A DNA stretch of 64,000 nt from Thermomicrobiales bacterium (GTDB taxonomy: Bacteria; Chloroflexota; Chloroflexia; Thermomicrobiales; UBA6265): positions 62,001 to 126,000 of the forward strand of contig JAHBVL010000006.1 in assembly GCA_019637585.1 (NCBI GenBank), given 5' to 3'. Positions 44,610-53,202 of the stretch are shown here, one piece after another. The translations under genes were made by a program, and so were the position numbers. Positions within the stretch are counted from its first letter, which is position 1; every line of letters begins with the position of its first letter. A model generated the notes under the pieces. It did not search any database. It had not been told where the DNA came from and saw only the letters and a program-made list of their open reading frames with translations.

Positions 44610-45137
44610 TTAGAGATCGTCGTGAATATTGGCCAGCGCGGCAATGCGGTTGCGCAGGGGTTCGGCGTCGGCAGCGGCGATACCTGGAATCTCCCGCGAC
44701 CCTCCCGCCGTGGCGATCATCACCGTGGCCAGTCCCAGCCGCCGGTCGATCAGGTCCTGGCGGACATCAACATACTGGACGCGGCTCATGGGAATGAGCG
44801 CTTTGGTTTGCTGCCAGATGCCGGAGCGGATTTCGACTTCATTCTCCCGGATGGCGTACCGCCAGAAGCGCCATTCCAGCAACGGCGCGTACCAGACGAT
44901 CGACGCCGCGATGAGGATGAGCACCAGCAGCGCCGCTCCGAGCCAGAGGAGGAGGTCCCGGTCGGCGACGGTGATGATGACGGCCGCGCCGCCGATCAGC
45001 ATCGCGAGTATCACGGCGGCAACAAGACCGAGCTCGATGCGCCAGGCGGTGATCTTGCGAGGGTCCAGCGTGCGGAGCTCTGATCCGGCGGCCGCTACTG
45101 GCTGGACCGGCTGATCATCCGGGTGGGACAAGTCCAT
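44610..45137 (-). CDS. Bacterial PH-domain membrane protein (YdbS-like)
   Basis: A 175-residue protein with two helices (about 35-80) followed by a bPH_2 domain: YAIRENEVEIRSGIWQQTKALI, SRVQYVDVRQDLIDRRLGLATV and the closing loop EIPGIAAADAEPLRNRI. ATG at 45137 is chosen; it overlaps the GH1 gene end by 23 bases. Partner of the YdbT-like protein, as in Firmicutes. The association with a glycosidase gene is unusual. Confidence 0.88.
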   Translation of the reverse strand: MDLSHPDDQPVQPVAAAGSELRTLDPRKITAWRIELGLVAAVILAMLIGGAAVIITVADRDLLLWLGAALLVLILIAASIVWYAPLLEWRFWRYAIRENEVEIRSGIWQQTKALIPMSRVQYVDVRQDLIDRRLGLATVMIATAGGSREIPGIAAADAEPLRNRIAALANIHDDL

Positions 45138-46464
45138 TCTCCTCGATGACCTTCGCGTACCAGCGGCCGCTCTGTTTGATCGTCCGCTCCTGGGTTTCGT
45201 AGTCGACGCCGACCAGACCAAAACGGGCGTTGTAGCCACTGGCCCATTCGAAATTGTCGAGGAGCGACCAGACGCAGTAGCCGTCGACCCTGACCCCTTG
45301 CTCGATCGCGTCGAGCACAGCTTCGAGATGGTCGTGCAGAAAGCGCGCTCTCTGCTGATCGTCGATCGTGCCGTTGACCACCGGTGGATCGTCGAACGCT
45401 GCGCCGTTTTCCGTCACGACGATCGAAGCGACGCCGTACTCGGTGTGGAGACGCGTCAAGGTTTCGGTCAGAGCCGAAGGCTGCATGGGCCAGCCTGTTC
45501 CGGTCACCGGCAGATTGGATGGCGGCGCTTCTCTGGTCATGGACACCGGAGCCACCGGATCGTCGACGACATAGGTCGGGAAGTAGTAGTTGACGCCGAG
45601 CCAGTCGACGGGCGACGCAATGGCGTCCAGATCGGCTTGGTCGATTTCCGGCCAGTCGTCGCCGAACAGCTCGACGACTTCTGCCGGATAGCCGCGACCA
45701 TAAAGGGGATCGAGCCACATCCGGTTGACGAGGCCGTCCTGCCGGATCGACGCTTCGAGGTCCCGTTCATGATCCGATCCGGGATAGACCGGACTCAGCG
45801 GCAGACCGATGGTGATTTTGGCGTCCGGAATGTTGGTGCGGATCGCCTGCATCGCCCAGGCGTGGGACAGGAGCATGTGATGCCCGACCAGGGGCACCTC
45901 GGCCCAGTTCTGGTGACCAGGTGGGAAGATACCGAGCGCATAGCCAAGATAGGTGAAGATCCACGGTTCGTTGACCGTCATCCACCGTTCGATTCGGTCT
46001 CCCAGACGCCGGGAGACGATGTCGGCATATTCGGCCATGGCTTTGGGAATGTCGCGCGACAAGAAGCCGCCCTTGTTCTCCAGCCGGGATGGCAGGTCGA
46101 AGTGAAAGAGGGTGGGAAGGGGCTGAATGCCCGCCGCCAGGAGCTCATCGACGAGCCGGTCGTAGAAATCGAGCCCGGCTTTGTTGACGGTTCCCCAGCC
46201 CTTGGGAAGAACGCGCGGCCAGGCAATGGAAAAGCGGTAGGCGTTCAGCCCCAGCTCGCGCATGATGGCGATGTCTTCAGGGTAGCGATGGTAGTGGTCG
46301 CAGGCGAACCGTCCGGACGATCCATCGGCGATACGCCCCGGCACGCGGCAGAACGTATCCCAGATCGAGTCGCTTCGCCCGTCCTCACGGACCGCTCCCT
46401 CGATCTGGTAGGCCGATGTCGATGCGCCCCAAATGAAATCACTCGGAAATGGTGTCGATGCCAT
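45115..46464 (-). CDS. Beta-glucosidase, glycoside hydrolase family 1
   Basis: A 449-residue cytoplasmic retaining glycosidase, full length for GH1. The acid/base Glu lies in WMTVNEPW and the nucleophile Glu in IVVTENGAAFDD. The N-terminal FIWGASTSAYQIEGA and DHYHRYPEDIA are hallmarks, and SLLDNFEWASGY near the end is also conserved. No signal peptide, so it acts on imported beta-glucosides. ATG at 46464 is chosen. First gene of a unit with the two PH-domain genes. Confidence 0.95.
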   Translation of the reverse strand: MASTPFPSDFIWGASTSAYQIEGAVREDGRSDSIWDTFCRVPGRIADGSSGRFACDHYHRYPEDIAIMRELGLNAYRFSIAWPRVLPKGWGTVNKAGLDFYDRLVDELLAAGIQPLPTLFHFDLPSRLENKGGFLSRDIPKAMAEYADIVSRRLGDRIERWMTVNEPWIFTYLGYALGIFPPGHQNWAEVPLVGHHMLLSHAWAMQAIRTNIPDAKITIGLPLSPVYPGSDHERDLEASIRQDGLVNRMWLDPLYGRGYPAEVVELFGDDWPEIDQADLDAIASPVDWLGVNYYFPTYVVDDPVAPVSMTREAPPSNLPVTGTGWPMQPSALTETLTRLHTEYGVASIVVTENGAAFDDPPVVNGTIDDQQRARFLHDHLEAVLDAIEQGVRVDGYCVWSLLDNFEWASGYNARFGLVGVDYETQERTIKQSGRWYAKVIEENGLVPPG

Positions 46465-46515
46465 GGGATGTCCCACTCCGTTTCGCGCACGCCAATGCGC
46501 CAATCATAGTTGCTG

Positions 46516-46557
46516 GGGAAATGGGAAATGGGAAATGGGAAATGGGAAGTGGTAGGT
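46516..46557. repeat. Heptanucleotide array 4 (unit GGGAAAT)
   Basis: Six consecutive 7-base units: four GGGAAAT, one GGGAAGT and a diverged GGTAGGT, running from 46516 to 46557, five bases before the stop codon of the binding-protein gene and 52 bases upstream of the GH1 start. It is the most regular of the four arrays. Confidence 0.9.
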
Positions 46558-46562
46558 GCGAA

Positions 46563-47876
46563 TCAGGATGACGAGCTTTGCAGCGCGGCTTCCGGGGTTG
46601 CCTCGTCCGTTTCCAGGAGCCAGGCTTCGAAACGCTCAGTGAGGGCATCGACGTTGTTGGCCCAGAACTCGAAGTCCTCGACAAACTGCACGGCTTTGTT
46701 GCCCGGTGCGCTGGGCAGGAGTTCGACGCGGTCGCGGCGAAGGTACTCGAACGAATCGATGTTGACCGGACCGAATGGCACCAGCCGCCCGAAGTTGGCC
46801 GACGGGATCGCCCGGGTGGCGAAGGCGATGAAATCCATGGCCACGTCTTCGTTCTGCGTGCCACGAGGTACAACCCAGGCGTCGGCGGAGAGCATCCCCT
46901 GGTACCAGAGGGTGCGAATTTCAGCGCCAAGGGCAAGTTGGTCGATCCGCGGATTGAAAGCCGACGCCATGCCCACGGCATCGGCGGCCACCAGCTCGAT
47001 CGGTTCCTTGCTCTCCTGCCACCAGACGAGCACGTTCTCCCGGATTCTGTCCAGCGAGGCGAATGCCCGTTCGATATCGAGCGGATAGAGCTCCTCGACG
47101 GTCAGGCCATCGGCCAGGAGGGCGAATTCGAGGGTACCGAGCGGACTGCGGCGCAGACTCCGATAGTGAACGACCGGATCGAACGTTTCCGCATCGGGCG
47201 GCACGGTCGACCAGAAGTCGGTCCAGCTGGTGGGGGCCGTCTGGCTCCCCGCCGGATAGGTGAGGATGGTGGAGAAGTAGGCCGCTCCGACTCCAAACTC
47301 CTGCACGATGTCCGGATAGAGCGATGTTGTGTCGATCACGTCATAGCGCAGCGGACTGAGATACCCGTCCCGGGCCAGTCTCACCTGGTCTTCCATGGGC
47401 ACCGTGAGCACGTCCCAGAGCACATTGCCGTCGTCGACCTGCGATCGGAGATCGGAGATGTCGGCGACCTTTTCCTGGACCGTTGCGCCGGTTGCTTCGG
47501 CGAAGGGCGCGAAAAATGCTTCCCGCTGGGCATCCTGATACTCGCCACCCCAGCTTGCCACGGTAATGACCCTGCCCATCCAGCGATCCGGGTCGCTGAA
47601 TCCGGGCACGGGAGAGCCGATGGCGATTTGCGTTGGGGTTGGCGAAACCTCCGGCGTCGCCGTTGGTTCAGGGGTATCGGTGGGGGCGCCCGGTCCATTG
47701 TCATCATCAGACAGAGGGGAGCAACCGGCAATCAGCGTAGTGGCCAGCGCACCCGCGCCGAGCGTCAACGCGCGGCGCGATATTCTCGATCTGGTGATGG
47801 CGTCATCCGACACGGCCAGAGCGTTGGCCCTTTCGATCTCCGCATGGACATGTCCCGGGACGTGCCGGTCTGCCAA
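46563..47876 (-). CDS. Lipoprotein substrate-binding protein, polyamine/iron-type (orphan)
   Basis: About 437 residues if the TTG at 47876 is used; GTG at 47813 is another candidate and neither has a clear ribosome-binding site. A Tat-like SRRALTLGAGALATT leads to the lipobox LIAGCS, then a Pro/Thr linker. The mature protein has VASWGGEYQDAQREAFFAPF and LWDVLTVPMEDQVRLARDG, characteristic of PotD-type proteins. No permease or ATPase gene is adjacent, so it must work with components elsewhere. It is divergent from the M81 peptidase. Confidence 0.8.
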   Translation of the reverse strand: MADRHVPGHVHAEIERANALAVSDDAITRSRISRRALTLGAGALATTLIAGCSPLSDDDNGPGAPTDTPEPTATPEVSPTPTQIAIGSPVPGFSDPDRWMGRVITVASWGGEYQDAQREAFFAPFAEATGATVQEKVADISDLRSQVDDGNVLWDVLTVPMEDQVRLARDGYLSPLRYDVIDTTSLYPDIVQEFGVGAAYFSTILTYPAGSQTAPTSWTDFWSTVPPDAETFDPVVHYRSLRRSPLGTLEFALLADGLTVEELYPLDIERAFASLDRIRENVLVWWQESKEPIELVAADAVGMASAFNPRIDQLALGAEIRTLWYQGMLSADAWVVPRGTQNEDVAMDFIAFATRAIPSANFGRLVPFGPVNIDSFEYLRRDRVELLPSAPGNKAVQFVEDFEFWANNVDALTERFEAWLLETDEATPEAALQSSSS

Positions 47877-47945
47877 GCGGGCGCAAGCGTTTGCCGGATC
47901 ATACCGGATTTAGGGGACGGAGGTGTCCGTACGATGACAGCGGGT

Positions 47946-48185
47946 CATGAAAACGGCGCGTGACCTCGCCATATGGCTCTTTCGCCCACTTCCGTGCGAG
48001 GTTCTTCACCACGCCCGACATGCGTGCCCCCCGGTGCCACCGGCGTGAAAACGACGCGTAGCCTCGCCATTTATGGCGCTTTTGCCTCCCTCCGTTCGAG
48101 GTTCCTGTGGCAGCGATGGTCTTCCATAGATGACCGGGCGGGTGATGAACGAGAGATCTCTCGGCAAGCTCGAGATGACGAGGTG
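47946..48185. repeat. ~60-bp direct repeats and a fragment of a dispersed repeat
   Basis: The sequence starting TGAAAACGGCGCGT at 47948 recurs at 48046 as TGAAAACGACGCGT, 98 bases later, with similarity over about 60 bases ending in CGAGGTTC. Further on, 48147-48175 (GAGATCTCTCGG, then GCTCGAGATGACG) resembles the element at 50.2 kb. They fill the 379-base gap 47877-48255 between divergent genes. A frame on the minus strand crossing them is not supported. Confidence 0.65.
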
Positions 48186-48255
48186 GGGGAAGCGAAGGCG
48201 GTGCGTTTGTTAGGATGCGCAGCACGATTTGCGGCCGCTCAACCAAGGAACTGAT

Positions 48256-49734
48256 ATGCGCGTGCTCTTCGGTGGATTCGCACACGAAACCAACACCTTC
48301 TCGCCATGGAAAACCGGCTCCGCCGAGTTCCGGGCGGATGGCTACTACGCCGGTGACGAGATCCGGAAGCTGGCGGGAACGAATACGGGTGCGGGTGGCG
48401 TGCTACGGGCCGCCGGATCGGAACCGGATGTCGAGCTGATCCTCACGGTGGATACGACGGCCATTCCGGGCGGCTATGTCACGGACGAGATCTTCGATGA
48501 GGTCGTTGGCACGTTCGAGCGCGCGATTCTTCGGGAGAAACCGGATGCTATCGTGCTCGACCTGCATGGCGCGATGGTGAGCGAATCCGAAATCGATGGC
48601 GATGGCGCCATCCTGCGCCGGGTGCGCCAGGCGGCCGGGCCTGGCGTCCCAATCGTCGCCGAGCTCGATCTGCACGCGAACGTTGGCGCCGAGATGCTCG
48701 AGCATGCCACCGTGCTGGTGCCGTACGACACCTACCCGCATATCGACAATGCCGAACGGGGAGAGGAGATCTTCCGGTTGGCCGTGGATGCTGCTCGCGG
48801 GAAGACGCAGCCACGCATGGCATCGCGCCGGTTGCCCATGTTCCTGGCCGGACCGAAGCAGTTCTCAGGTATCGAACCCACGAAATCGATCATGGATCTG
48901 GTCCACGAGGTGGAAACGCGACCCGGCGTGCTGACGGCGGGCGTCTGCTTTGCGTTTCCCTGGGCGGACTGTCCGTTCGCCGGAATGACGGTGACGGTTG
49001 CGACCGACGGCGACATCGACCTGGCGCAGCGCTACGCTGACGAGATCGGCGATGTGATCTGGAGCCGCAGGGAGGAGTTCCGTCCCGACACGATGACCGT
49101 CGAGGAGGCCGTGCATGCGGCGATGGAGCACGAGTCTGGCCCGGTAGTGCTCGCCGATCTGGGAGACAACCCGGGTGGAGGATCGGCGGCTGACGGGACC
49201 GCGCTTCTCTGGGGTTTGCTCGATCTCGGCGCCCGTGATGCGGCCTTTGCGTTGATCGCCGATCCGGAAGTGGTCGAAGAGGCGTTTGCCATCGGTCTGG
49301 AAGGACGCATCGAAACCAGACTCGGCGCCAAGGCGGACGATCTGCATGGCTATCCGGTCGACGTCGTGGCGACGGTGGTCAATCTGACCGATGGCACTTT
49401 CGTCTACGAGGGACCGATGCTGACCGGTGTCCACAGCTCATTGGGACGGACGGCGGTGCTGCGCTGCGAGGGACGCCATGGCAATACCGTCGACGTCATC
49501 GTGTGCGAGCGACGGGTGCAGCCCCTCGACACGGCGGTCTTTCGGTCGCAGGGGATCGATCCGGAGTCGAAGCAGATTCTCGTGGTCAAATCCGCCGTGC
49601 ACTTCCGCGGCGCATTCATGCCGATCGCCAGCCGGATCATCGAAGTCGACACACCCGGGTTGACCTCGGTTGATTTCAGCCGTTTTCCGTATACGCAGCT
49701 GTCGCGGCCGATCTGGCCGCTCGATGCGATCTAG
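48256..49734 (+). CDS. M81-family metallopeptidase (MlrC-like)
   Basis: A 492-residue zinc peptidase-like protein of the MlrC/DUF1485 family, the group including the enzyme that hydrolyses linearised microcystin products. FAHETNTFSP, LDLHGAMV and ELDLHANVG supply likely metal ligands, and DLGDNPGGGSAADGTALL is the C-terminal hallmark. ATG at 48256 follows AAGGA. Natural substrates in non-cyanotoxin degraders are unknown. Not part of an operon. Confidence 0.92.
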   Translation: MRVLFGGFAHETNTFSPWKTGSAEFRADGYYAGDEIRKLAGTNTGAGGVLRAAGSEPDVELILTVDTTAIPGGYVTDEIFDEVVGTFERAILREKPDAIVLDLHGAMVSESEIDGDGAILRRVRQAAGPGVPIVAELDLHANVGAEMLEHATVLVPYDTYPHIDNAERGEEIFRLAVDAARGKTQPRMASRRLPMFLAGPKQFSGIEPTKSIMDLVHEVETRPGVLTAGVCFAFPWADCPFAGMTVTVATDGDIDLAQRYADEIGDVIWSRREEFRPDTMTVEEAVHAAMEHESGPVVLADLGDNPGGGSAADGTALLWGLLDLGARDAAFALIADPEVVEEAFAIGLEGRIETRLGAKADDLHGYPVDVVATVVNLTDGTFVYEGPMLTGVHSSLGRTAVLRCEGRHGNTVDVIVCERRVQPLDTAVFRSQGIDPESKQILVVKSAVHFRGAFMPIASRIIEVDTPGLTSVDFSRFPYTQLSRPIWPLDAI

Positions 49735-49794
49735 CGCGGCGTGTGTCAGACTGCGGTGAGTCATCGAACGTCACGTAGCCTGGAGACAATGCCA

Positions 49795-50052
49795 ATGAAT
49801 ACCTTCAATCTGTACATGGATGAAGTGCCGCCCGATCTCGGGGAGGGGCAGGAGTCCTTTTCCGACGTCCTTTTCCGGTTGGTTCCCTCGTTCGAGGATG
49901 CCGCCGATCCGGACGACGCTGTTCTGGCCGGTCTCGATATCTACGATCTTCTCGATCTGCGCAACGCCATCCAGGAGGTCATCGACATCTTCGCCACCGC
50001 GTCGCTCGATCCGGCGTTCGTGGAGCAACTGGAAGAGGACGCGGCCGAGTAG
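49795..50052 (+). CDS. Small acidic hypothetical protein
   Basis: An 85-residue acidic protein (MNTFNLYMDEVPPDLGEG...) rich in Asp/Glu with helical segments AGLDIYDLLDLRNAIQEVI and SLDPAFVEQLEED. No family recognised. ATG at 49795 gives a GGAG spacing of 9; ATG at 49789 would leave only 3. It follows the M81 gene by 60 bases. Confidence 0.55.
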   Translation: MNTFNLYMDEVPPDLGEGQESFSDVLFRLVPSFEDAADPDDAVLAGLDIYDLLDLRNAIQEVIDIFATASLDPAFVEQLEEDAAE

Positions 50053-50105
50053 TCCGAGCCGATCGCCATTCCGACCGGAGTGAAGCTGAGAATCCGGCCA
50101 ACTTG

Positions 50106-50330
50106 CATCGTCATCCGGAGCGAAGCGGAGTGGAGGGATCTCTCGTTGGGCGCCGGGAGTCGCTGCGTATGAGCAGGCAGCCGGGCGCGAAGGAGAGATT
50201 CCTCGGCTTCGCTCGGAATGACAGTGGGCGTCGTCGCCCGGCATGATGATGGGACTTCGCTCGGAATGACAATGGCTTCGCTCGGAATGACAGTGGGCTT
50301 CGCCCAGAATAACAGTGGCTTCGCCCCGAG
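50106..50330. repeat. Dispersed repeat with CTTCGCTCGGAATGACA units
   Basis: CTTCGCTCGGAATGACA occurs near 50207, 50256 and 50276, followed by decayed copies (CTTCGCCCAGAATAACA). An opposite-strand partial copy (CATCCGGAGCGAAGCGGAG) lies at about 50115-50133. The pair with GGATCTCTC and GAGAGATTCCTC between forms an inverted structure. Related sequences occur widely in bacterial genomes. It sits between the acidic protein and ppk and may act as a ppk terminator. Confidence 0.75.
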
Positions 50331-52577
50331 CTAGGGAGCGTCCCCGAAGACGCTGCATTTCGCGTAGAGCTTGGCCAGTTCGCGATGGATGTCGCGGCGG
50401 AGTTTTCCTTTACCGCCAGTTTCGACTCTCGTCCAGCAGGCATCCCTGCCGAGGGTCCAGGAATTGACGTTGTCGGCCAGGTACCGGGGCAAGACCTCGG
50501 TACGAAGGTGGTCGCGAATCGCGGGGTCGCCAATCGGGAAAACGACTTCCACCCGGCGGTCGAGATTGCGCTCCATCAGATCGGCACTGCCGAGCAGGAA
50601 CTCAGCTTCGCCGCCATGGGCGAAATGGTAGAGGCGGCTGTGTTCGAGAAACTGGCCGATCAGCGACCGCACCCGGATGTTCTCACTCCAGCCCGGCACA
50701 CCCGGTCTCAGACAGCAGGCTCCCCGCACAACAAGATCGACCTTCACCCCGGCCTGCGAAGCGGCATAGAGCGCGCGGATGAGCTCCTTGTCCACGAGCG
50801 AGTTCATCTTGAAGAAGAGCCACCCGCCGCCCACTTTCTTGTGCGCTTCGATCTCCCGGGCGATCGCCTCGTGGAAGCGTTCGCGCAGGGAATGCGGCGC
50901 CACCCAGAGTGAGCGGAAATCCTCCTGGTCCGAATAACCGGTCAGGACGTTGAAGAGTTCGACGACGTCGTGCGTGATCTCCGGCCGTGAGGTGAAGAAT
51001 CCGATGTCTTCATAGACTTTTGCCGTGGTGGCGTTGTAATTGCCGGTCGATAGGTGAACGTAGCTGCGCAGTCCGTCTTCCTCCCGGCGGACCACCAGCG
51101 TGACCTTGCAATGCGTTTTGAGACCGGCCAGCCCATAGGTCACGTGGACCCCATGGTGCTCCAGCTCCTGTGCCCAGGTGATGTTGTTCTCTTCATCGAA
51201 TCGCGCTTTGAGCTCGAGGAGCACCGCAACCTGCGTGTCGTCATCGCGGGCTTCGATCAGCGACGGGATCAGCGGCGATTCCTGGCCGATCCGGTAGAGC
51301 GTTTGCTTGATGGCCACAACGTCGGCGTCTCGCGATGCGGCGGTGACGAAATCGGTGACGATGTTGAACGACTGGTAGGGATGATGGATCAGGATGTCGC
51401 GCTCACGGATCGTGGCGAAGATATCGCGAGATCCCCAGGCGGTCGTTTCATCGGGATCGGCCGGAGGCGCCGCATCGCCGCGTAGCAGCTTGGCCGGACT
51501 GAACGGCGCATCCTTGAGATCGGGGCGATCGAGACGGTGGAGCTCGCGCACGCCCTCGAGGGCGAGTGGGCCTGGCTGGACATAGAGCTCGCGGTCCGAG
51601 GCGCCGAGCTGGTGGAGGAGCCAGTTCCGGACATCCAGATTCATCGTGTCCGAGACGACCAACCGGACGACTGAGCCGAAGGTGCGCTCCGACAGCATCT
51701 CCCGCATGATCGAGAGAAGGTCATGCGCTTCTTCGTCGTCCTCGTCGATTTCGATGTCGGCGTCGCGCGTGACATGAAACGGATAGGACGCTACCGCTTC
51801 GTTGCCGGGGAAAAGCGCGCCAAGATTGGCTGCAACGAGATCCTCCAGCCAGACGAACGTGACTGTCCGGTCGCCGTGATCCTCAGGGTGATCGACGCGA
51901 ATCAATCGCGGCAGCACCGCCGGGATCTTGATGCGGGCGTAGCGGCTTCCGTCTTTCGATTGCAGCTCGACAAGGAGGTTGAGGCTGTCGTTCGAAATGT
52001 GGGGAAAGCGGCGGGCCCGGTCGATGGCCTGCGGGGTCAGAACGGGAAAGACCTCCCGCATGAAGTACTCAGCCATGACCTGCTGGGTGTCGGGGTCGAG
52101 TGCCGCCACTTCGGTCACCCGGATACCGCGCCGGCGCAGGCGAGGCACGAGCAGGCTGGCAAAGGTTCTAGCCTGTTCGTTGATCTGATGTTGAATCCCG
52201 TCATGAATGGCGGTGTATTGCTGCAGGGGCGTTCGGCCATCGGCGCCAGGATCGGTGATGCCCGCCACAATCTTGCGTTTGACCCCGGCGACGCGAATCA
52301 TCAGGAACTCGTCGAGATTGGAGGCGACGATCGACAGAAACCGGACTCGCTCCAGCAGCGGCACGCTCGACTGCTGCGCGACGGTGAGCACGCGGGCGTT
52401 GAAGTCGAGCCAGCTCAATTCGCGGTTGATGAACAGTTCGGGGAGAAGGGGAGGGAGATCCCGTTCGGGTCGAGCGCCTGAAGTGGCAGGAATGGGATCG
52501 GCGGGAGGAGCGACGACGATGTCGGGTTGGGCGCTTTTGACCTGTTTTTTCGCTTTGCGCTTGTTTCGGCTGACCAT
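50331..52577 (-). CDS. ppk1: Polyphosphate kinase 1
   Basis: A 748-residue PPK1 (EC 2.7.4.1), slightly longer than usual because of a basic N-terminal extension (KRKAKKQVK, then Pro-rich). The N-domain begins FINRELSWLDFNARVL; ILIHHPYQSF carries the phospho-accepting His; LKTHCKVTLVVRRE and STGNYNATTAK form the PLD-like active site; MNSLVDKELIRALYAAS follows. It makes polyphosphate from ATP reversibly. ATG at 52577 follows GGAGTCATCG. It lies 52 bases after a small gene on the same strand. Confidence 0.95.
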   Translation of the reverse strand: MVSRNKRKAKKQVKSAQPDIVVAPPADPIPATSGARPERDLPPLLPELFINRELSWLDFNARVLTVAQQSSVPLLERVRFLSIVASNLDEFLMIRVAGVKRKIVAGITDPGADGRTPLQQYTAIHDGIQHQINEQARTFASLLVPRLRRRGIRVTEVAALDPDTQQVMAEYFMREVFPVLTPQAIDRARRFPHISNDSLNLLVELQSKDGSRYARIKIPAVLPRLIRVDHPEDHGDRTVTFVWLEDLVAANLGALFPGNEAVASYPFHVTRDADIEIDEDDEEAHDLLSIMREMLSERTFGSVVRLVVSDTMNLDVRNWLLHQLGASDRELYVQPGPLALEGVRELHRLDRPDLKDAPFSPAKLLRGDAAPPADPDETTAWGSRDIFATIRERDILIHHPYQSFNIVTDFVTAASRDADVVAIKQTLYRIGQESPLIPSLIEARDDDTQVAVLLELKARFDEENNITWAQELEHHGVHVTYGLAGLKTHCKVTLVVRREEDGLRSYVHLSTGNYNATTAKVYEDIGFFTSRPEITHDVVELFNVLTGYSDQEDFRSLWVAPHSLRERFHEAIAREIEAHKKVGGGWLFFKMNSLVDKELIRALYAASQAGVKVDLVVRGACCLRPGVPGWSENIRVRSLIGQFLEHSRLYHFAHGGEAEFLLGSADLMERNLDRRVEVVFPIGDPAIRDHLRTEVLPRYLADNVNSWTLGRDACWTRVETGGKGKLRRDIHRELAKLYAKCSVFGDAP

Positions 52578-52629
52578 CGATGACTCCGAGCGACTCACGG
52601 TGGTGCGGAGACACTCGCAGAACGGCGGA

Positions 52630-52893
52630 TCAGCTCTCCGCGCCGCCGACAGGTCCCTGGAGGGATTCGGCCTGATTGCTCACCATGCGAAGCGCGAGAA
52701 CGGGAAGAAATGTCGTCACCTTGACGGAATCTCCCCAGAGCTCGGCAACTGCTGTCGATGCCCAGCCGGCCAATGTCTCTTCGGCAATTGTATCGCCGTA
52801 TTTTCGTGATGCATCACGGGCGACGCGAGCCGCGATTGCCTCCTGCGTCGGAGCAGGTGGAATGATTTGCGGTGAAGAAGTGATGGTGTCCAC
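52630..52893 (-). CDS. Small three-helix protein upstream of ppk
   Basis: An 87-residue protein with three predicted helices: EAIAARVARDASRKYG, ETLAGWASTAVAELWG and VTTFLPVLALRMVSNQ. The last resembles the three-helix dimerisation module seen at the N-terminus of some actinobacterial arsenate-reductase/phosphatase proteins. GTG at 52893 follows AAAGGACAAAGGC; longer frames to 53031 lack a site. Operon partner of ppk; role unknown. Nothing else is seen in 52894-53040. Confidence 0.55.
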   Translation of the reverse strand: MDTITSSPQIIPPAPTQEAIAARVARDASRKYGDTIAEETLAGWASTAVAELWGDSVKVTTFLPVLALRMVSNQAESLQGPVGGAES

Positions 52894-53040
52894 GCCTTTG
52901 TCCTTTCCGCATGGCCGCGACTGGTAGCGATGCAGAAATCGTTGATTGGCCGCGCATTCGAACAGGAGACGCCCTGTCCGCTGCGCGCCCTTTCCCATCA
53001 CGAATGGTGCGTGTTTGTGGCTGGCTGTCACAGCTCGCAG

Positions 53041-53070
53041 TGTTAACAGATCGTAAAAGGTATGGTGAAA
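53041..53070 (-). promoter_or_regulatory. Possible PHO-box-like repeats upstream of the ppk unit
   Basis: On the minus strand TTCACC, TTTACG and TTAACA occur 12 and 11 bases apart (plus-strand 53064-53069, 53052-53057, 53041-53046), resembling PhoP-type direct repeats with ~11-base spacing. Location 150 bases upstream of the ppk unit makes phosphate control plausible, but the repeats are imperfect. Confidence 0.3.
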
Positions 53071-53118
53071 AATGAGCGTCGACGACCAGCCGTTCGGGAG
53101 TTTTGCAGAGGTTTCACC

Positions 53119-53148
53119 TTGACAGGTGGCGGCCTCCTCCTTTAGGAA
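53119..53148 (+). promoter_or_regulatory. Candidate promoter of the branched-chain-type transporter operon
   Basis: A consensus -35 TTGACA lies at 53119-53124; TAGGAA (53143-53148) 18 bases later is a weak -10. It is about 55 bases before the binding-protein start. Confidence 0.5.
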
Positions 53149-53202
53149 TGCTCAGGACAAAACAAATCGGCATTTCCGGATCAGGAAACGGAGGACCAAT
53201 TG

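Noticed and set aside
47899-48285. Minus-strand frame crossing the 98-base direct repeats
   Set aside because: The frame contains repeat-derived peptide copies and runs into the M81 start; no other sign of coding.
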